Shown: one piece after another, positions 16,698-26,700 of the stretch
How the letters are laid out: every line of letters begins with the position of its first letter
How positions within the stretch are numbered: position 1 is the first letter of the stretch
NCBI GenBank assembly: GCA_910577105.1
Contig: CAJTMB010000018.1
Location: 1 to 62,470 of the forward strand
DNA from: an uncultured Lachnospiraceae bacterium
GTDB taxonomy: Bacteria; Bacillota; Clostridia; Lachnospirales; Lachnospiraceae
Length of the DNA stretch: 62,470 nucleotides
Direction: 5' to 3'
Notes under the pieces: model-generated
Told to the model about the DNA's origin: nothing
The model's database searches: none
The model's input: the letters and a program-made list of their open reading frames with translations, nothing else
Program-made: the position numbers and the translations under genes

Positions 16698-19394
16698 CTA
16701 TATTAATTCCACGATAATTTCATGTTGTATGGTTTCGTCCAGACTCTTCATTTCTTCTGCACTGATTACAACATTCCCCTGCATCGTAATCTTTCTGCCA
16801 TCCAGATAGATATCTCCTGTTTTATACGCCCCATATTCTTTGCGTGAAGGATTGGCGTAAATAATGTTCCACTGCCGGCGGTTGAACCACAGACTGACCT
16901 TTGCGCGTCCCGCAGCATCAAACTGTTCCGCCATCAGTTTCGGCTCCAAACAGAGCGCTCCGCACTGTCCTTTCACACCAAACATCTCATTGATAACCGT
17001 AAGCATATACCAGCTTGCCGCACCGGTCAGGTAATGGTACATTCCCCTGCCCCTGCCGTCAAAATATTCCGGAATACCCGGATAAATCCGGCTGGTTTCA
17101 AAGTCAGATGCCTGCTCATACAAAGTGTGCAGCGCCTTATAGCCTTCTCTTGCAAATCCCCTTTTGTAAAGTGCATTCGCATACATGGTAGTCATATGGG
17201 AAAATACAGCGCCGTTTTCTTTCTGCCCGTAAGCAAAACCGAACATTCTTCCCAAATCCTTCTTCATTTCTTTAAAATCCGTATTCAGCCGGTAGCCGCC
17301 AACTTCTTTTTTATACAGATATTTGTCAGCACTGCGGACAATTTTTTCCACCTGCTCTTCCAAAGCGGTGCCCGACATAATGGTAAATACCTGCCCGGTC
17401 AGCATCATGCGCACTCCGTTTTCCGTAATGCCTTCCACTGCCCTTCCGTTGTTATCGTAGTAACTGTTAAACCAGCCATCCTGTCCGTCAGCAATCCATT
17501 CCGTTTCACGAATATGCTTTTTCAGCCAATCCGCCTTGTGCCTGAGACTGTCCACCACAACCGCAACTTCCAGATATGCCTTGCTTCCGGAAACCGTATG
17601 AATGCAGGTTTCACAGTAATCGGCCAAAAGCGCCTTCTTTGCTTCCTTGTCCTCATACAATGCAGCTTCATCCGTAAACAGCGGCTCCATTTCCTTTGCC
17701 ACTTCCACAAACTGGATTTTCTTTTCTTCCTGCAGACGTTCTATCAGCTGCGCCAATGTTTCCAGGTTACCTGCATAAGCAGCCGTAAAGGCAACGCTTT
17801 CTCCTCGTTCAGGCGCCATGTCAAGGGCATCATTCCAGTCTGCTCCCCGCAGCCGCATATGATTGTGTTCCCCGACTTCATAGAAGCAAGTCAGGTTCTG
17901 TACCAGAAGATGTTCCAGAACGCTTCCGAAATAATTTCTTCCAGCTGCATCCACCTGTACCGGGGTTTCTCCTCCCTCAAACAAAGTGTCTGTTTTGGTG
18001 CCGCGGCAAACCTGTTTATCCTTAAAATAAGTATTTTCTTTCAATAAAAACGACAAATCGCCGGTCTGGTCAATATAAAGCGCCGTAGTCATCAGCGGCC
18101 ATACCCCGTGGTCCATCCATACCCTGGTAATATTGTTGCGGTCTGCGACAAATTCACCCTGTCTGCTGCCGATAATCGTGGCATTGCTGCCATCCATACG
18201 AACCCCGCCAAAATTGGAAAGAAGCATTTCCTTTACGCCTTCCGGATTCATAATCAGCAAAGCAAGGCAGTCCTGCCACAAATCCCTCCAGCCCCTTCCG
18301 CCTTTTCCGTAATCATGGTGGGGCAGGAAAGAACAGCCGTATATTCTTCTGAGCATGGGCTGGAAACTTACCCAGCACATGAAGTTGTCAAAATCTTTAT
18401 CTCCCGTCTGATACAGGACATTTACTTTATCCTGCCAGTATTTTTGGGTCTCATCAAATGCACATCCGGTTTTTTCCGCCGTACCGAAAGCCTCAAGCGT
18501 CCTGATGTAAGCGTCATCCGATTCATCCATCCCTGCAAGGAGAATGAATACTGCCTCTTCACCCGGTTTTAAAACCGTTTTGGAAAAACGAAAAGCACCC
18601 ATGGCTTCGTAGCCGTCCACCAGTGTTTCGGCCGGCACGCCTTCAAGCCCGGCATACACCGCTTCAGGACAGTCAAAACTGCCGCCTTCCCCGATAAAGT
18701 CCTGTACCACAGGATAAAAGGCTTCCGGTGCACAGCCGTCACCCGTCACACCGCTTACATAATATGTGGTTTCATTTTCCTGATGCCCTCTCTCATCAAA
18801 GGAAAGCGTAGGTCTTACCAGCACTGCTTCCTTTGTGGTCCTGATTCTATGCAAAAGGCTGGTTACATGCCTGTGGTCCCGGATATTGTCTGCACTCCGG
18901 CCGTACATGGGAATCGCGCCGTATGCGGTAAAAGCCACTTCCGCACTCCCTTTATTGGCAATGGTTACCTGCATAATTTCCACATTTTCCTTTGAAACCG
19001 GGACAAAAGAAAGAATACTGGAGGAAAGACCGAAACTTTCTGACTCCCTTTCCATCCTATGCCACATAAGACCTGCTGTCAGTTCACTTGTCTCCGGTCT
19101 GCCGGCTGCCCTTTCATAGGAGGCCTGCGCGCTTGCTCCAGTAGCTGACCAAACGCCTTTCCCTTCAATGCTGCACCAAAAATTACGGGTACTCCTGTTG
19201 TTGTGGAGTTCTTCCGCACTTACGGGCTGCAGCAGAAAATGATTCTGGTCTATTTTAGAATCCCCCCCAAGCAACGGTGTGACCGCACTTTTTAACCCTT
19301 GTTCACCTGCAATGGGAAAATACAGATATCCCGTCTTTTCAGGCTGTCTGAGGCTAAAACTACCCTTACTGTCTTTGAAAATATAACCGGCCAT
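16698..19394 (-). CDS. GH94 disaccharide phosphorylase, probably laminaribiose phosphorylase
   Basis: An 898-residue soluble GH94 enzyme. Visible motifs are GRGWRDLWQD in the substrate pocket, RGADWNDALDM (D519-W-N-D522, the general-acid region of the family), YANALYKRGFAREGYK and the phosphate-site region near EYFDGRGRGMYHYLTGAASW. The length is close to known GH94 laminaribiose phosphorylases of about 900 residues. It would convert beta-1,3-glucobiose and phosphate to glucose and glucose 1-phosphate, complementing the longer phosphorylase that follows in the operon. Linkage specificity cannot be proven from sequence, and cellobiose phosphorylase is the main alternative. It starts at an ATG after GAGAGGA. 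Confidence 0.8.
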   Translation of the reverse strand: MAGYIFKDSKGSFSLRQPEKTGYLYFPIAGEQGLKSAVTPLLGGDSKIDQNHFLLQPVSAEELHNNRSTRNFWCSIEGKGVWSATGASAQASYERAAGRPETSELTAGLMWHRMERESESFGLSSSILSFVPVSKENVEIMQVTIANKGSAEVAFTAYGAIPMYGRSADNIRDHRHVTSLLHRIRTTKEAVLVRPTLSFDERGHQENETTYYVSGVTGDGCAPEAFYPVVQDFIGEGGSFDCPEAVYAGLEGVPAETLVDGYEAMGAFRFSKTVLKPGEEAVFILLAGMDESDDAYIRTLEAFGTAEKTGCAFDETQKYWQDKVNVLYQTGDKDFDNFMCWVSFQPMLRRIYGCSFLPHHDYGKGGRGWRDLWQDCLALLIMNPEGVKEMLLSNFGGVRMDGSNATIIGSRQGEFVADRNNITRVWMDHGVWPLMTTALYIDQTGDLSFLLKENTYFKDKQVCRGTKTDTLFEGGETPVQVDAAGRNYFGSVLEHLLVQNLTCFYEVGEHNHMRLRGADWNDALDMAPERGESVAFTAAYAGNLETLAQLIERLQEEKKIQFVEVAKEMEPLFTDEAALYEDKEAKKALLADYCETCIHTVSGSKAYLEVAVVVDSLRHKADWLKKHIRETEWIADGQDGWFNSYYDNNGRAVEGITENGVRMMLTGQVFTIMSGTALEEQVEKIVRSADKYLYKKEVGGYRLNTDFKEMKKDLGRMFGFAYGQKENGAVFSHMTTMYANALYKRGFAREGYKALHTLYEQASDFETSRIYPGIPEYFDGRGRGMYHYLTGAASWYMLTVINEMFGVKGQCGALCLEPKLMAEQFDAAGRAKVSLWFNRRQWNIIYANPSRKEYGAYKTGDIYLDGRKITMQGNVVISAEEMKSLDETIQHEIIVELI

Positions 19395-19430
19395 AATCCT
19401 CTCCTCTTTCTTCCTTAAACTTTCCGAAAA

Positions 19431-19459
19431 AGTATAACATAGTGTCCTATTTTTCTAAA
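19431..19459 (-). promoter_or_regulatory. Extended -10 promoter of the phosphorylase operon
   Basis: On the minus strand TGTTATACT (19439-19431) gives an extended -10 TATACT. TTTAGA (19459-19454) sits 17 bp upstream. It precedes the gene starting at 19394 and follows a terminator. Confidence 0.5.
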
Positions 19460-19472
19460 TTTTATTATAAAA

Positions 19473-19506
19473 AAAGTCCATTTCCCGGAAAATGGACCTT
19501 TTTTCA
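19473..19506 (-). terminator. Rho-independent terminator of the glucanase-chemoreceptor-lipoprotein operon
   Basis: A stem formed by GGTCCATTT and AAATGGACT is followed on the minus strand by seven T and a T-rich tail. It lies just after the gene ending at 19515 and divides the locus into two transcription units. Confidence 0.8.
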
Positions 19507-19514
19507 TTAAGGTG

Positions 19515-21284
19515 TTATTTTTTTAGATATTCCGTAATTATCTGTCTTGTTCCCGCGCGGTAGCAAGGACCGCCTTCTTCATTCACAACATGGGTGATTC
19601 CCGGATTCCCCGTAATCATCACCGCACATACATTGTGAATCTTTACATCCGGCTTTTCAGGCACTTCCATGGCGCTGTGTATCTCCACAATGGCATCCCT
19701 GTTATAGGCATAAATGCCAATCCCCCATGCTTCATGGCTCTCCACATCCTCATCAACCTTGTAGGAGGCAAAACCGTTCACCTCACCTTCATGGCTTACA
19801 AACTCTGACTGGGAAGGCACATCATAAGGTATTTCGCTCTGGTACATGATAACCTTTCCTCCGTTTCCTCTCCATAAAGTCTGAAATTCCTGAAAATGCT
19901 CTACCATAAGGGCATAAATCGTAACGTTGTCCCCATTGACAATCAATCCGTTCACTGCCGTGTTGATATCCCACCCCACCTGAGAGCCGTGGTCTGCACG
20001 CCATACCCAGAAATTGTCTCCCAGGACATGGGAATTGTTTATTTCTGCACATGCCTCCACCGAGACAGGCTCTGTAAGGGCGCCTCCTACCCGGAAAAAC
20101 AAATCCGAGAGGACTGTGGGGACATCCACGGATGCGTCTTCGCTTCCTGTATTCCCTTCCACTCCTACCTGTAAAAGCAGTGGAGACTTCTTGCAGCCGG
20201 CGTCAAACAACAGACCGGCAAGAATAACGTCCTGTTCTGCCGTCACCTTCATGCAGGCATTGCCGTTTTCGGGCCTCAGTGTCGCCAGTCCGGTTCCCAG
20301 AATGATACAGCCTTCCCTGTCAACCAGCAGTTCTTCCGATAATCCGTAAATACCCGGAGTAAAAAACAGATTCTTCCCTTCCCGCAAAGCGGCATTCAAG
20401 GTTTCTGCCGTATCTGTCTGAGGCTTTGCAACATAAAATTCCGTCAGCGGAACAAAAGAACCCGCCAGATTTTCCTTTGTCAGGTTTTCTCCCGATTCCT
20501 GCCAGGAAACACCGGTCGAATTTTCCCTGCGCGCAGGGACAAAAACGCCCAATCCTTTTTCTTCATCCCACACCAGGAACGGCTTTTCCTGTATTTCTTC
20601 CACAGTCTCCACTGTGGTGTATGCTTTCGCCGGCCATGTGCCTGCCGGCGCTTTCCCGGGCTCTATGCCCGCAAATACCATATTCCAGTTTTCTCCCAGC
20701 CACTTTTCCCAGTTGCAATTTCTGGACAGCCACTGCTGCTGGCTTCCCGAATCCGTTATCCCATCCACTACGGAATCCGCCAGAAAACCACCGCTTGCCC
20801 ATCCGTACTCGTCATGAAGATAAAGGGAGCCGCCTATATGCACCCTGCGCATAAAAGTAGCCTGTGAAACCGCCCACATGGTGTTGGAGTTTATCTGCAG
20901 ATTTTCCACCCCGCGCCAGAAATTGCAGGTGGCATTGTGATTGTCGGGACCGCCAAGCCATCTGGCGTCACAGTTCAAAGCCGGCAGTTTTGTGTCATCC
21001 GGCAGATATCCCAGTCCGGCTACCTGCATATAATAACCGACCTTCACGGAAATTGACTCGTCATATTCTCCCGGCAGGAAATATACTGCATATCTCTCCT
21101 CACCAAACTGGTTCACTTCCTGAACCTGCCAAAGCCTGTCCAGCACTGCCTGCACCTCTTTGGGGTCATCCAAAGGAGAGAACACATATGTGTTCTCTCC
21201 CAATGCATCTATATGGTAGTTTTCTATCTTGTATGCCGCCTGCGGGTTTTCTTTACCGCACCCTGTCAGGCACACCATAGCCAA
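19515..21284 (-). CDS. Secreted beta-helix lipoprotein, GH55-like
   Basis: A protein of 589 residues from the TTG at 21284, with lipobox CLTGC. Repeating short strands and turn motifs (LPGEYDESISVKVGYYMQVAG, FFTPGIYGLSEELLV, GCIILGTGLATL) suggest a right-handed parallel beta-helix of the pectate-lyase-3 type, in two halves. That architecture is shared with GH55 exo-beta-1,3-glucanases, and the operon partners are a GH16 laminarinase and a chemoreceptor, so a surface beta-1,3-glucan-acting role is inferred. The start is odd. From TTG the signal peptide is too short. The frame stays open upstream through a basic then hydrophobic segment, back to an ATT at 21359 preceded by GAGGAGG at seven bases, inside the end of the chemoreceptor gene. 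Confidence 0.65.
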   Translation of the reverse strand: MAMVCLTGCGKENPQAAYKIENYHIDALGENTYVFSPLDDPKEVQAVLDRLWQVQEVNQFGEERYAVYFLPGEYDESISVKVGYYMQVAGLGYLPDDTKLPALNCDARWLGGPDNHNATCNFWRGVENLQINSNTMWAVSQATFMRRVHIGGSLYLHDEYGWASGGFLADSVVDGITDSGSQQQWLSRNCNWEKWLGENWNMVFAGIEPGKAPAGTWPAKAYTTVETVEEIQEKPFLVWDEEKGLGVFVPARRENSTGVSWQESGENLTKENLAGSFVPLTEFYVAKPQTDTAETLNAALREGKNLFFTPGIYGLSEELLVDREGCIILGTGLATLRPENGNACMKVTAEQDVILAGLLFDAGCKKSPLLLQVGVEGNTGSEDASVDVPTVLSDLFFRVGGALTEPVSVEACAEINNSHVLGDNFWVWRADHGSQVGWDINTAVNGLIVNGDNVTIYALMVEHFQEFQTLWRGNGGKVIMYQSEIPYDVPSQSEFVSHEGEVNGFASYKVDEDVESHEAWGIGIYAYNRDAIVEIHSAMEVPEKPDVKIHNVCAVMITGNPGITHVVNEEGGPCYRAGTRQIITEYLKK

Positions 21285-21301
21285 AAGTACAATTCCTCCG
21301 A

Positions 21302-23686
21302 TTATTCCAGACGGAAAGTTGTGATGGCGCCTTCCAGTTCTTCCATATTCTGCTGTAATACTACCGCCTCCTCGCTCAGTTTCTTCGCAAATGCCATCTG
21401 CTGCTCAATGGAAGTGCTGATATTGGCAATAAACTCAATATTCTGACTGGAAATCTCATTGATTTCCCTCATGGAAGTAAGCGCCTGCTTCCTGTCACCA
21501 TTCATTTCTTCCATATCGGAAGCAATCATTTCAAGGCTTTCGATAAACTGCTTCATAAAAGTATTCATCTGCTCAAACACGGCCACGGTATCCCGCACCT
21601 GTTTGTTCTGCATCGCTACAATGTTCTGTGCTTCTTTTACTTTGACAACAGTGCTGTCAGCGGATGCCGTTACCTCACTGATTTCCTTCTGGATATCCTG
21701 GGCAGTCTTTGCGGAACTGTCCGCCAGTTTCCTGATTTCCTCCGCAACCACAGAGAAACCGCGTCCAAACTCGCCTGCACGGGCAGCTTCAATTGAAGCA
21801 TTCAAGGACAGAAGGTTCGTTTCTTTTGCAATGTTGGCAATACTGTCCACAAATGCATGGATTTCTTCCAGCTTACCGCCAAGGTTCATAACTTCATTAC
21901 GCACCTCGTCCGTTACGGCTGTTGTTCTCTCGGACTGGCTTGCCATTGCCGCCATTGCTTCCATACCGTTGTCAATGGAGTTCTTGGTACTTTCAATACC
22001 CTCCATGGTCTCGGCTACATTGCCACCGACTTTCTTAATCTTCTTGGAAAGTTCCTCCATCTGGTCATGGCAGTAGTTGATTGCTTTGTCTTCTTTTTCA
22101 ATATTGTTGCCGATTTCATCAATATCGGCATTTACCTTTGCAACCATATCATCCATTTCCACACTGGAAACGCTTACTTTTTCCGCGGAGGAGGATACCT
22201 CTGTCATCATATTTCTTACGGTAAGTACCAGCCCCTTGATTCTATCGGCCGTATTGATAATCGCCATTCTCAGTTTGCCGAACTCATTGTTGGCAATCTT
22301 TTCATGTTTCAATACCAGATTTCCCTGTGCTACATCGCTAAGGGTAACAACGCCTTTTTTAATGTTCTTTGCAATTATTCTGACAATCAGGCTACTGATA
22401 ACAAACGCAATGACCGTAGCAATTACCACCATCACAATAGTCAGAAGACGGATGCTGTCAGATTTCTGCGTAATATAAGATTTGGGTACCAGAACCGTCA
22501 GAAAAGCGCCGGATTCCTGGCTCTTTGCAATCATGTAAAAATAATTGACCCTGTCTACTTTTGTATAACCTGAAATAAAACTTTCTTCACTTTCTGTTGC
22601 CGCCTGAAAAACATCCAGTCCGGTTACATCAACCATATTGTTGATGCCTATGGTTTTTCCCTCTTTGGTGGTAAAGGAAATCCTGCTCTCCGAGCCAAAA
22701 TCCAGTTCGCTTAAAATATCCAGGACATATTCGTTTTTCACGTCAACAATAACCGCACCGTACAGCGCACCTGAGTTAAATTTACGGCTTGCATACAGGA
22801 TGTAATCATCCACGGTATTTCCGACTTTTGTATCCAGAAACGCATGTTCACTGCCCCAATGGATAAAAGAATCCGTAAAATACTCGTCTTCGCCTGCTGC
22901 CACCATCTCCGTTATAAAACTGTCAATTTCGCTGTTATCTTTTAAGGTTTTGGTCGTAATCAAGGCAACTTCTTCTACCGGCAGAATATAAATTTCCTTT
23001 ACCGCATCATTCATTCCCTGTTTTACAAGAACCGTGTTATTAATATTGACCTTTACCGCACTCTCCTGCTGGGTATTATCGGAATAACCGCCCAGGCCAT
23101 AGCCCTTTACAGAAGTATCGTTGGAAAGTTCCGTAACCATGGTCGAAATGGATGCAAATCCCTGGTCCAGACACCTGGCCGTCATTTCCACGGCACTGCG
23201 GGCAGATTCCTCATAATTGGCAACCAGACCGGAGGAAGCATTGGAATAGGATACAACGCCTACAATAATGATAAATGCCACAGGAAGCAGAAAACCTATA
23301 TACAACTGAACCCGGATACTTATTCCCTTTGCCTTTTTAATGGAACTTGTGGATTTTATTTTCTTTGATTCCACAGGTTTTGTTTTTTTCTTAACCGGTT
23401 TATTTGCAATTTTATCCGGCTGTTTAGCAGCTTCCTTTGCCGCCTGTTTTTTAAGCCTTACTGCCTCTTTCGCCGCTTGCTTTTCTTTTTTTGCGGCTTC
23501 TTTCGCCGCCTGTTTTTCAAGCTTTGCAGCTTCGATTTCAGGCTGTTTTGCCTGTTTTTCAAGCTTCGCTGCCTCTTTTGCTGCCTGCCTTTCCTTCTTT
23601 GCAGCTTCCTTTGCTGCCTGTTTTTCAAGCTTTGCAGCTTCTTTTGCCGCCATATCCTTTTCTTTTAGCTGCTTTCCTTCTGGCAT
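21302..23686 (-). CDS. Methyl-accepting chemotaxis protein with Lys/Ala-rich N-terminal tail
   Basis: A 794-residue transmembrane chemoreceptor. The first 115 residues are a cytoplasmic tail of repeated AAKEAAKKEKQ-like units, an unusual addition. Membrane helix 1 (about 125-147) leads to an extracellular dCache-like ligand domain, then membrane helix 2 near residues 420-445 and a HAMP segment. The signalling domain contains the hairpin tip ETNLLSLNASIEAARAGEFGRGFSVVAEE, split here by position rather than quoted in full elsewhere. The ATG has AGGAGG upstream. It lies between the GH16 laminarinase and the beta-helix lipoprotein in one operon, so it probably senses a product of beta-glucan breakdown. 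It implies a motile cell. Confidence 0.9.
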   Translation of the reverse strand: MPEGKQLKEKDMAAKEAAKLEKQAAKEAAKKERQAAKEAAKLEKQAKQPEIEAAKLEKQAAKEAAKKEKQAAKEAVRLKKQAAKEAAKQPDKIANKPVKKKTKPVESKKIKSTSSIKKAKGISIRVQLYIGFLLPVAFIIIVGVVSYSNASSGLVANYEESARSAVEMTARCLDQGFASISTMVTELSNDTSVKGYGLGGYSDNTQQESAVKVNINNTVLVKQGMNDAVKEIYILPVEEVALITTKTLKDNSEIDSFITEMVAAGEDEYFTDSFIHWGSEHAFLDTKVGNTVDDYILYASRKFNSGALYGAVIVDVKNEYVLDILSELDFGSESRISFTTKEGKTIGINNMVDVTGLDVFQAATESEESFISGYTKVDRVNYFYMIAKSQESGAFLTVLVPKSYITQKSDSIRLLTIVMVVIATVIAFVISSLIVRIIAKNIKKGVVTLSDVAQGNLVLKHEKIANNEFGKLRMAIINTADRIKGLVLTVRNMMTEVSSSAEKVSVSSVEMDDMVAKVNADIDEIGNNIEKEDKAINYCHDQMEELSKKIKKVGGNVAETMEGIESTKNSIDNGMEAMAAMASQSERTTAVTDEVRNEVMNLGGKLEEIHAFVDSIANIAKETNLLSLNASIEAARAGEFGRGFSVVAEEIRKLADSSAKTAQDIQKEISEVTASADSTVVKVKEAQNIVAMQNKQVRDTVAVFEQMNTFMKQFIESLEMIASDMEEMNGDRKQALTSMREINEISSQNIEFIANISTSIEQQMAFAKKLSEEAVVLQQNMEELEGAITTFRLE

Positions 23687-23722
23687 ACCGACTCCTCCTT
23701 TGTGTTTGAAAACAGATGCCTT

Positions 23723-26700
23723 TTATTCTTCTTTTTCAGACTTTCGTACTATCACGAACAGAATAATGGCCGCAGATGCCAGCGCCCCAAATACCAGCCA
23801 GATAACTGTATGGTGTGAACCGCTTTCCAGATTTTCATTGGAAAGAGGTGTTTCCTCTTCCTCAATCTCTTTTATTCCCCCGCCATTCCCTGTACCGGTA
23901 TCCTTTGTGCTTTCCTCTGTTTTCTCTTCAACTTCCTCTGCTTCGGCAGTTTCATCCTGCTCTGCATCGGATGCATCCTGCGTCTTTTCCTGTCTACTGC
24001 TTTCTGTTCTCTGTCTGTTTGCCCAAGGCTCCTTTACTTCTTCCTGTGGGCCAGACATGCGCTCTTTGCCGTTTTCTGACTGCGCCTTCTGATTGCTGCT
24101 GCCACTCTGACTGCCGTTTGCAGCCTGATTACCTGTATTTGTCTGTTCTCCGGATTGTGTCCCGTTTCCTTTGTCATCTTCCGCATCACCGGAATTGTTT
24201 TCATCATCTGTATCATCTACATCATCGGGGTCATCCGGTGTCATATCTACATCTGCCTCATCGGCAGCAATCAGCTTAACATTGTCAAAATAAAGGTCAT
24301 GGGCATCCATGGTATCCGCCGTTGTGCCCAGTCGGAACTGGATGTATTCGTATAAATCGGCGTCCGCGGTAAACCTTATGGTATACTGTCCGGTTTCTTC
24401 CTGAAGCTCCACGCTTCCAAGAAGCGTTTCCGCCGCTCCCTTACCCCACACTTCAATGCTTCTGTCAAGGGTGGAGGAAGCATCAAACGTTAAAATGTAT
24501 TCTTTTCCTTTTACCAGCGCCACATTCTGGTTGGAGAACTGGATGGTCCAGGTTGCAGGTCCCCATGTGCTGTGGCCTGCCCACTTAAATGCCACATGGG
24601 CTTTTCCGTCTTCGACATCAAGCTCTGCACAGGCGTTGCCCGGCGCGTCCTCAATGGCCCAGAAACTCCAGCCGTCCGTGCCGTTTGCAAAGTCTCCGTT
24701 AGCAAGCACGCTGCCATCCGCCGCTATGATGGTCTGTTCCGTTTCTATGTAATCATAGCCTGCTGCCGCTATCCTTACCCTGTGGGTTCCTGTGCCGGGG
24801 AAAGACAGCGCCTTCAAACTCAGCGTATTGTTCTCCATATCCCAGATAACCCTGTGCTCCGGCACCTTTACGCCGTCCACGTAAACAGTCTTTTCGGCAG
24901 CTTCCCAGCCTGCGTCTTCCCCGTAGGTAAAGATGGCGCGCTTGCCTTCCCTTACTGCACCGTTTGAAGCAAATGCCGGCGCTTTTCCGATTTCTGCGCC
25001 TACTACTTTTATTTCCAAATCGTCAAAGTATATCCTGCCCTGCGTGTCGGCATATGCAAGCAGGTACTTAAAATCTGCCGCGCCCTGCAAAGAGGACTTG
25101 AAAGTATAGGTATACTCCTGCCACTCCAATCCTACCGTAAACTTCTGGGCAAAGGCTGCAACGTAAGAAGCATTTTCCAGCTTTGCTTCCACAGTCTGAT
25201 TGTCAACATCCGCTTTTGCCCTGAAACTTACTTCATAGGTAAGCCCCTGCGTCAGGGAAACGCCTGCATAAATCAGCATTTTATCCCATGCATTGCCGCT
25301 GGGACCTGCTGTGGCATATCCAAACTGATTGCCGTCTTCTGACAGAACTCCCATATCCGTGCCGTAAGTAGACCATCCGGCAGCGCCCTGCTCAAAATCT
25401 CCGTTTGAAACCGGGTACACTTTAATATCACTGTAGTCTACATTGTGATTTGTTTTCCTGATTATGGAAACATCATCCAGCACCGTTCTGCCGTCCACAG
25501 TAAAGGTCAGGACTGCACTGTCAGTGCTCACACCCTCCGGCATGGTAAAGGTAAATGTTTTTTTGTCCGTTCCGCCTGTCAGAGCCAGCTCCCCGGATGC
25601 ATATTCACCATCTTCTCCTGTCAACTTCACTGATACTATTTTACCACTTTCACCGGCCGCTGTAAAGGATAGTTCATAAGTATCAGACTGTAAAAGTTCT
25701 ATACCCATCTGATATGCTTTTGCGCTTCCTGCATTTGGCACCAGCACCAGCTTCTTGTCATTGCCGGCACCTGTGCCTATACCGCCTTCCACATGCCAAT
25801 AATCCAGCCTGTCATTTCCTAATGTAAAGCTTCCGTTGTATACATGGTTTCCGTTTTCCAGCGGTGCCTTGGCACCATCATTATCCACCTTAATTTCCGT
25901 CTGCGTCACTTTGACATTGGCAATATATACCGTTCCCGTATCCAGTCCCATGTTAAACTCCAGACGGGCTGTCGGGTCGCTTTTCGCCCCCATGGTGAAC
26001 TGATAGCTGTAGTGTGCGGGCTTTGTGGTAAGGTTTGCGGTAAAGGCATTGGAATAAGCCGCCCAGCTGTTGTCCCCGTCGCCTGCCGCTTTTACGGTGA
26101 TATCCCTCTCTTTGGATGCATAAGCGTCAAAACTGATTTCATAAGAATAATTCTCTGCCAGAGGGAAATGCTGCAACAGCTGCACCGCATAATTCTGACT
26201 GCCGCCTGCCGTCACATTCACTGCCGCATAAGTCTTATCATCCACTTTCTTTTTGGAAATGGTTGCCGCACCGCCGTAACTGCCTACCAGGAAATACCAG
26301 TCCCTTGCTTCCGGACTGACATTGCCGTCTGTAATGGCGCCTGTGTTTACCGTGTCAAAATTTTTATCGGTAAGGAAATTGCCCTCTGCATCGCATACAT
26401 AGCTTTCAAATGCCTCAGTGTCCTTCTCGGCAACGGGAATTTCTATATTATCGGTATCATATCCGTCCGCATTCTTATATACACGCACATAATCCACTTC
26501 CATGGAAGCCGGAAAATCAGCGCCCGAAGGCAGTACGTTTCCGTCATAAGAACCGCCTACGGCCAGATTCAGCAAAATATAGAAAGGTTCGTCAAAAGGT
26601 GCCGGATACGCATAGTTGGAGGGCTCCCCGTTTCCTTTTGCATACCAGTTTGTCAGCGTACAATATTCATGTCCGTCCACATACCAGGTGATGGAATCCA

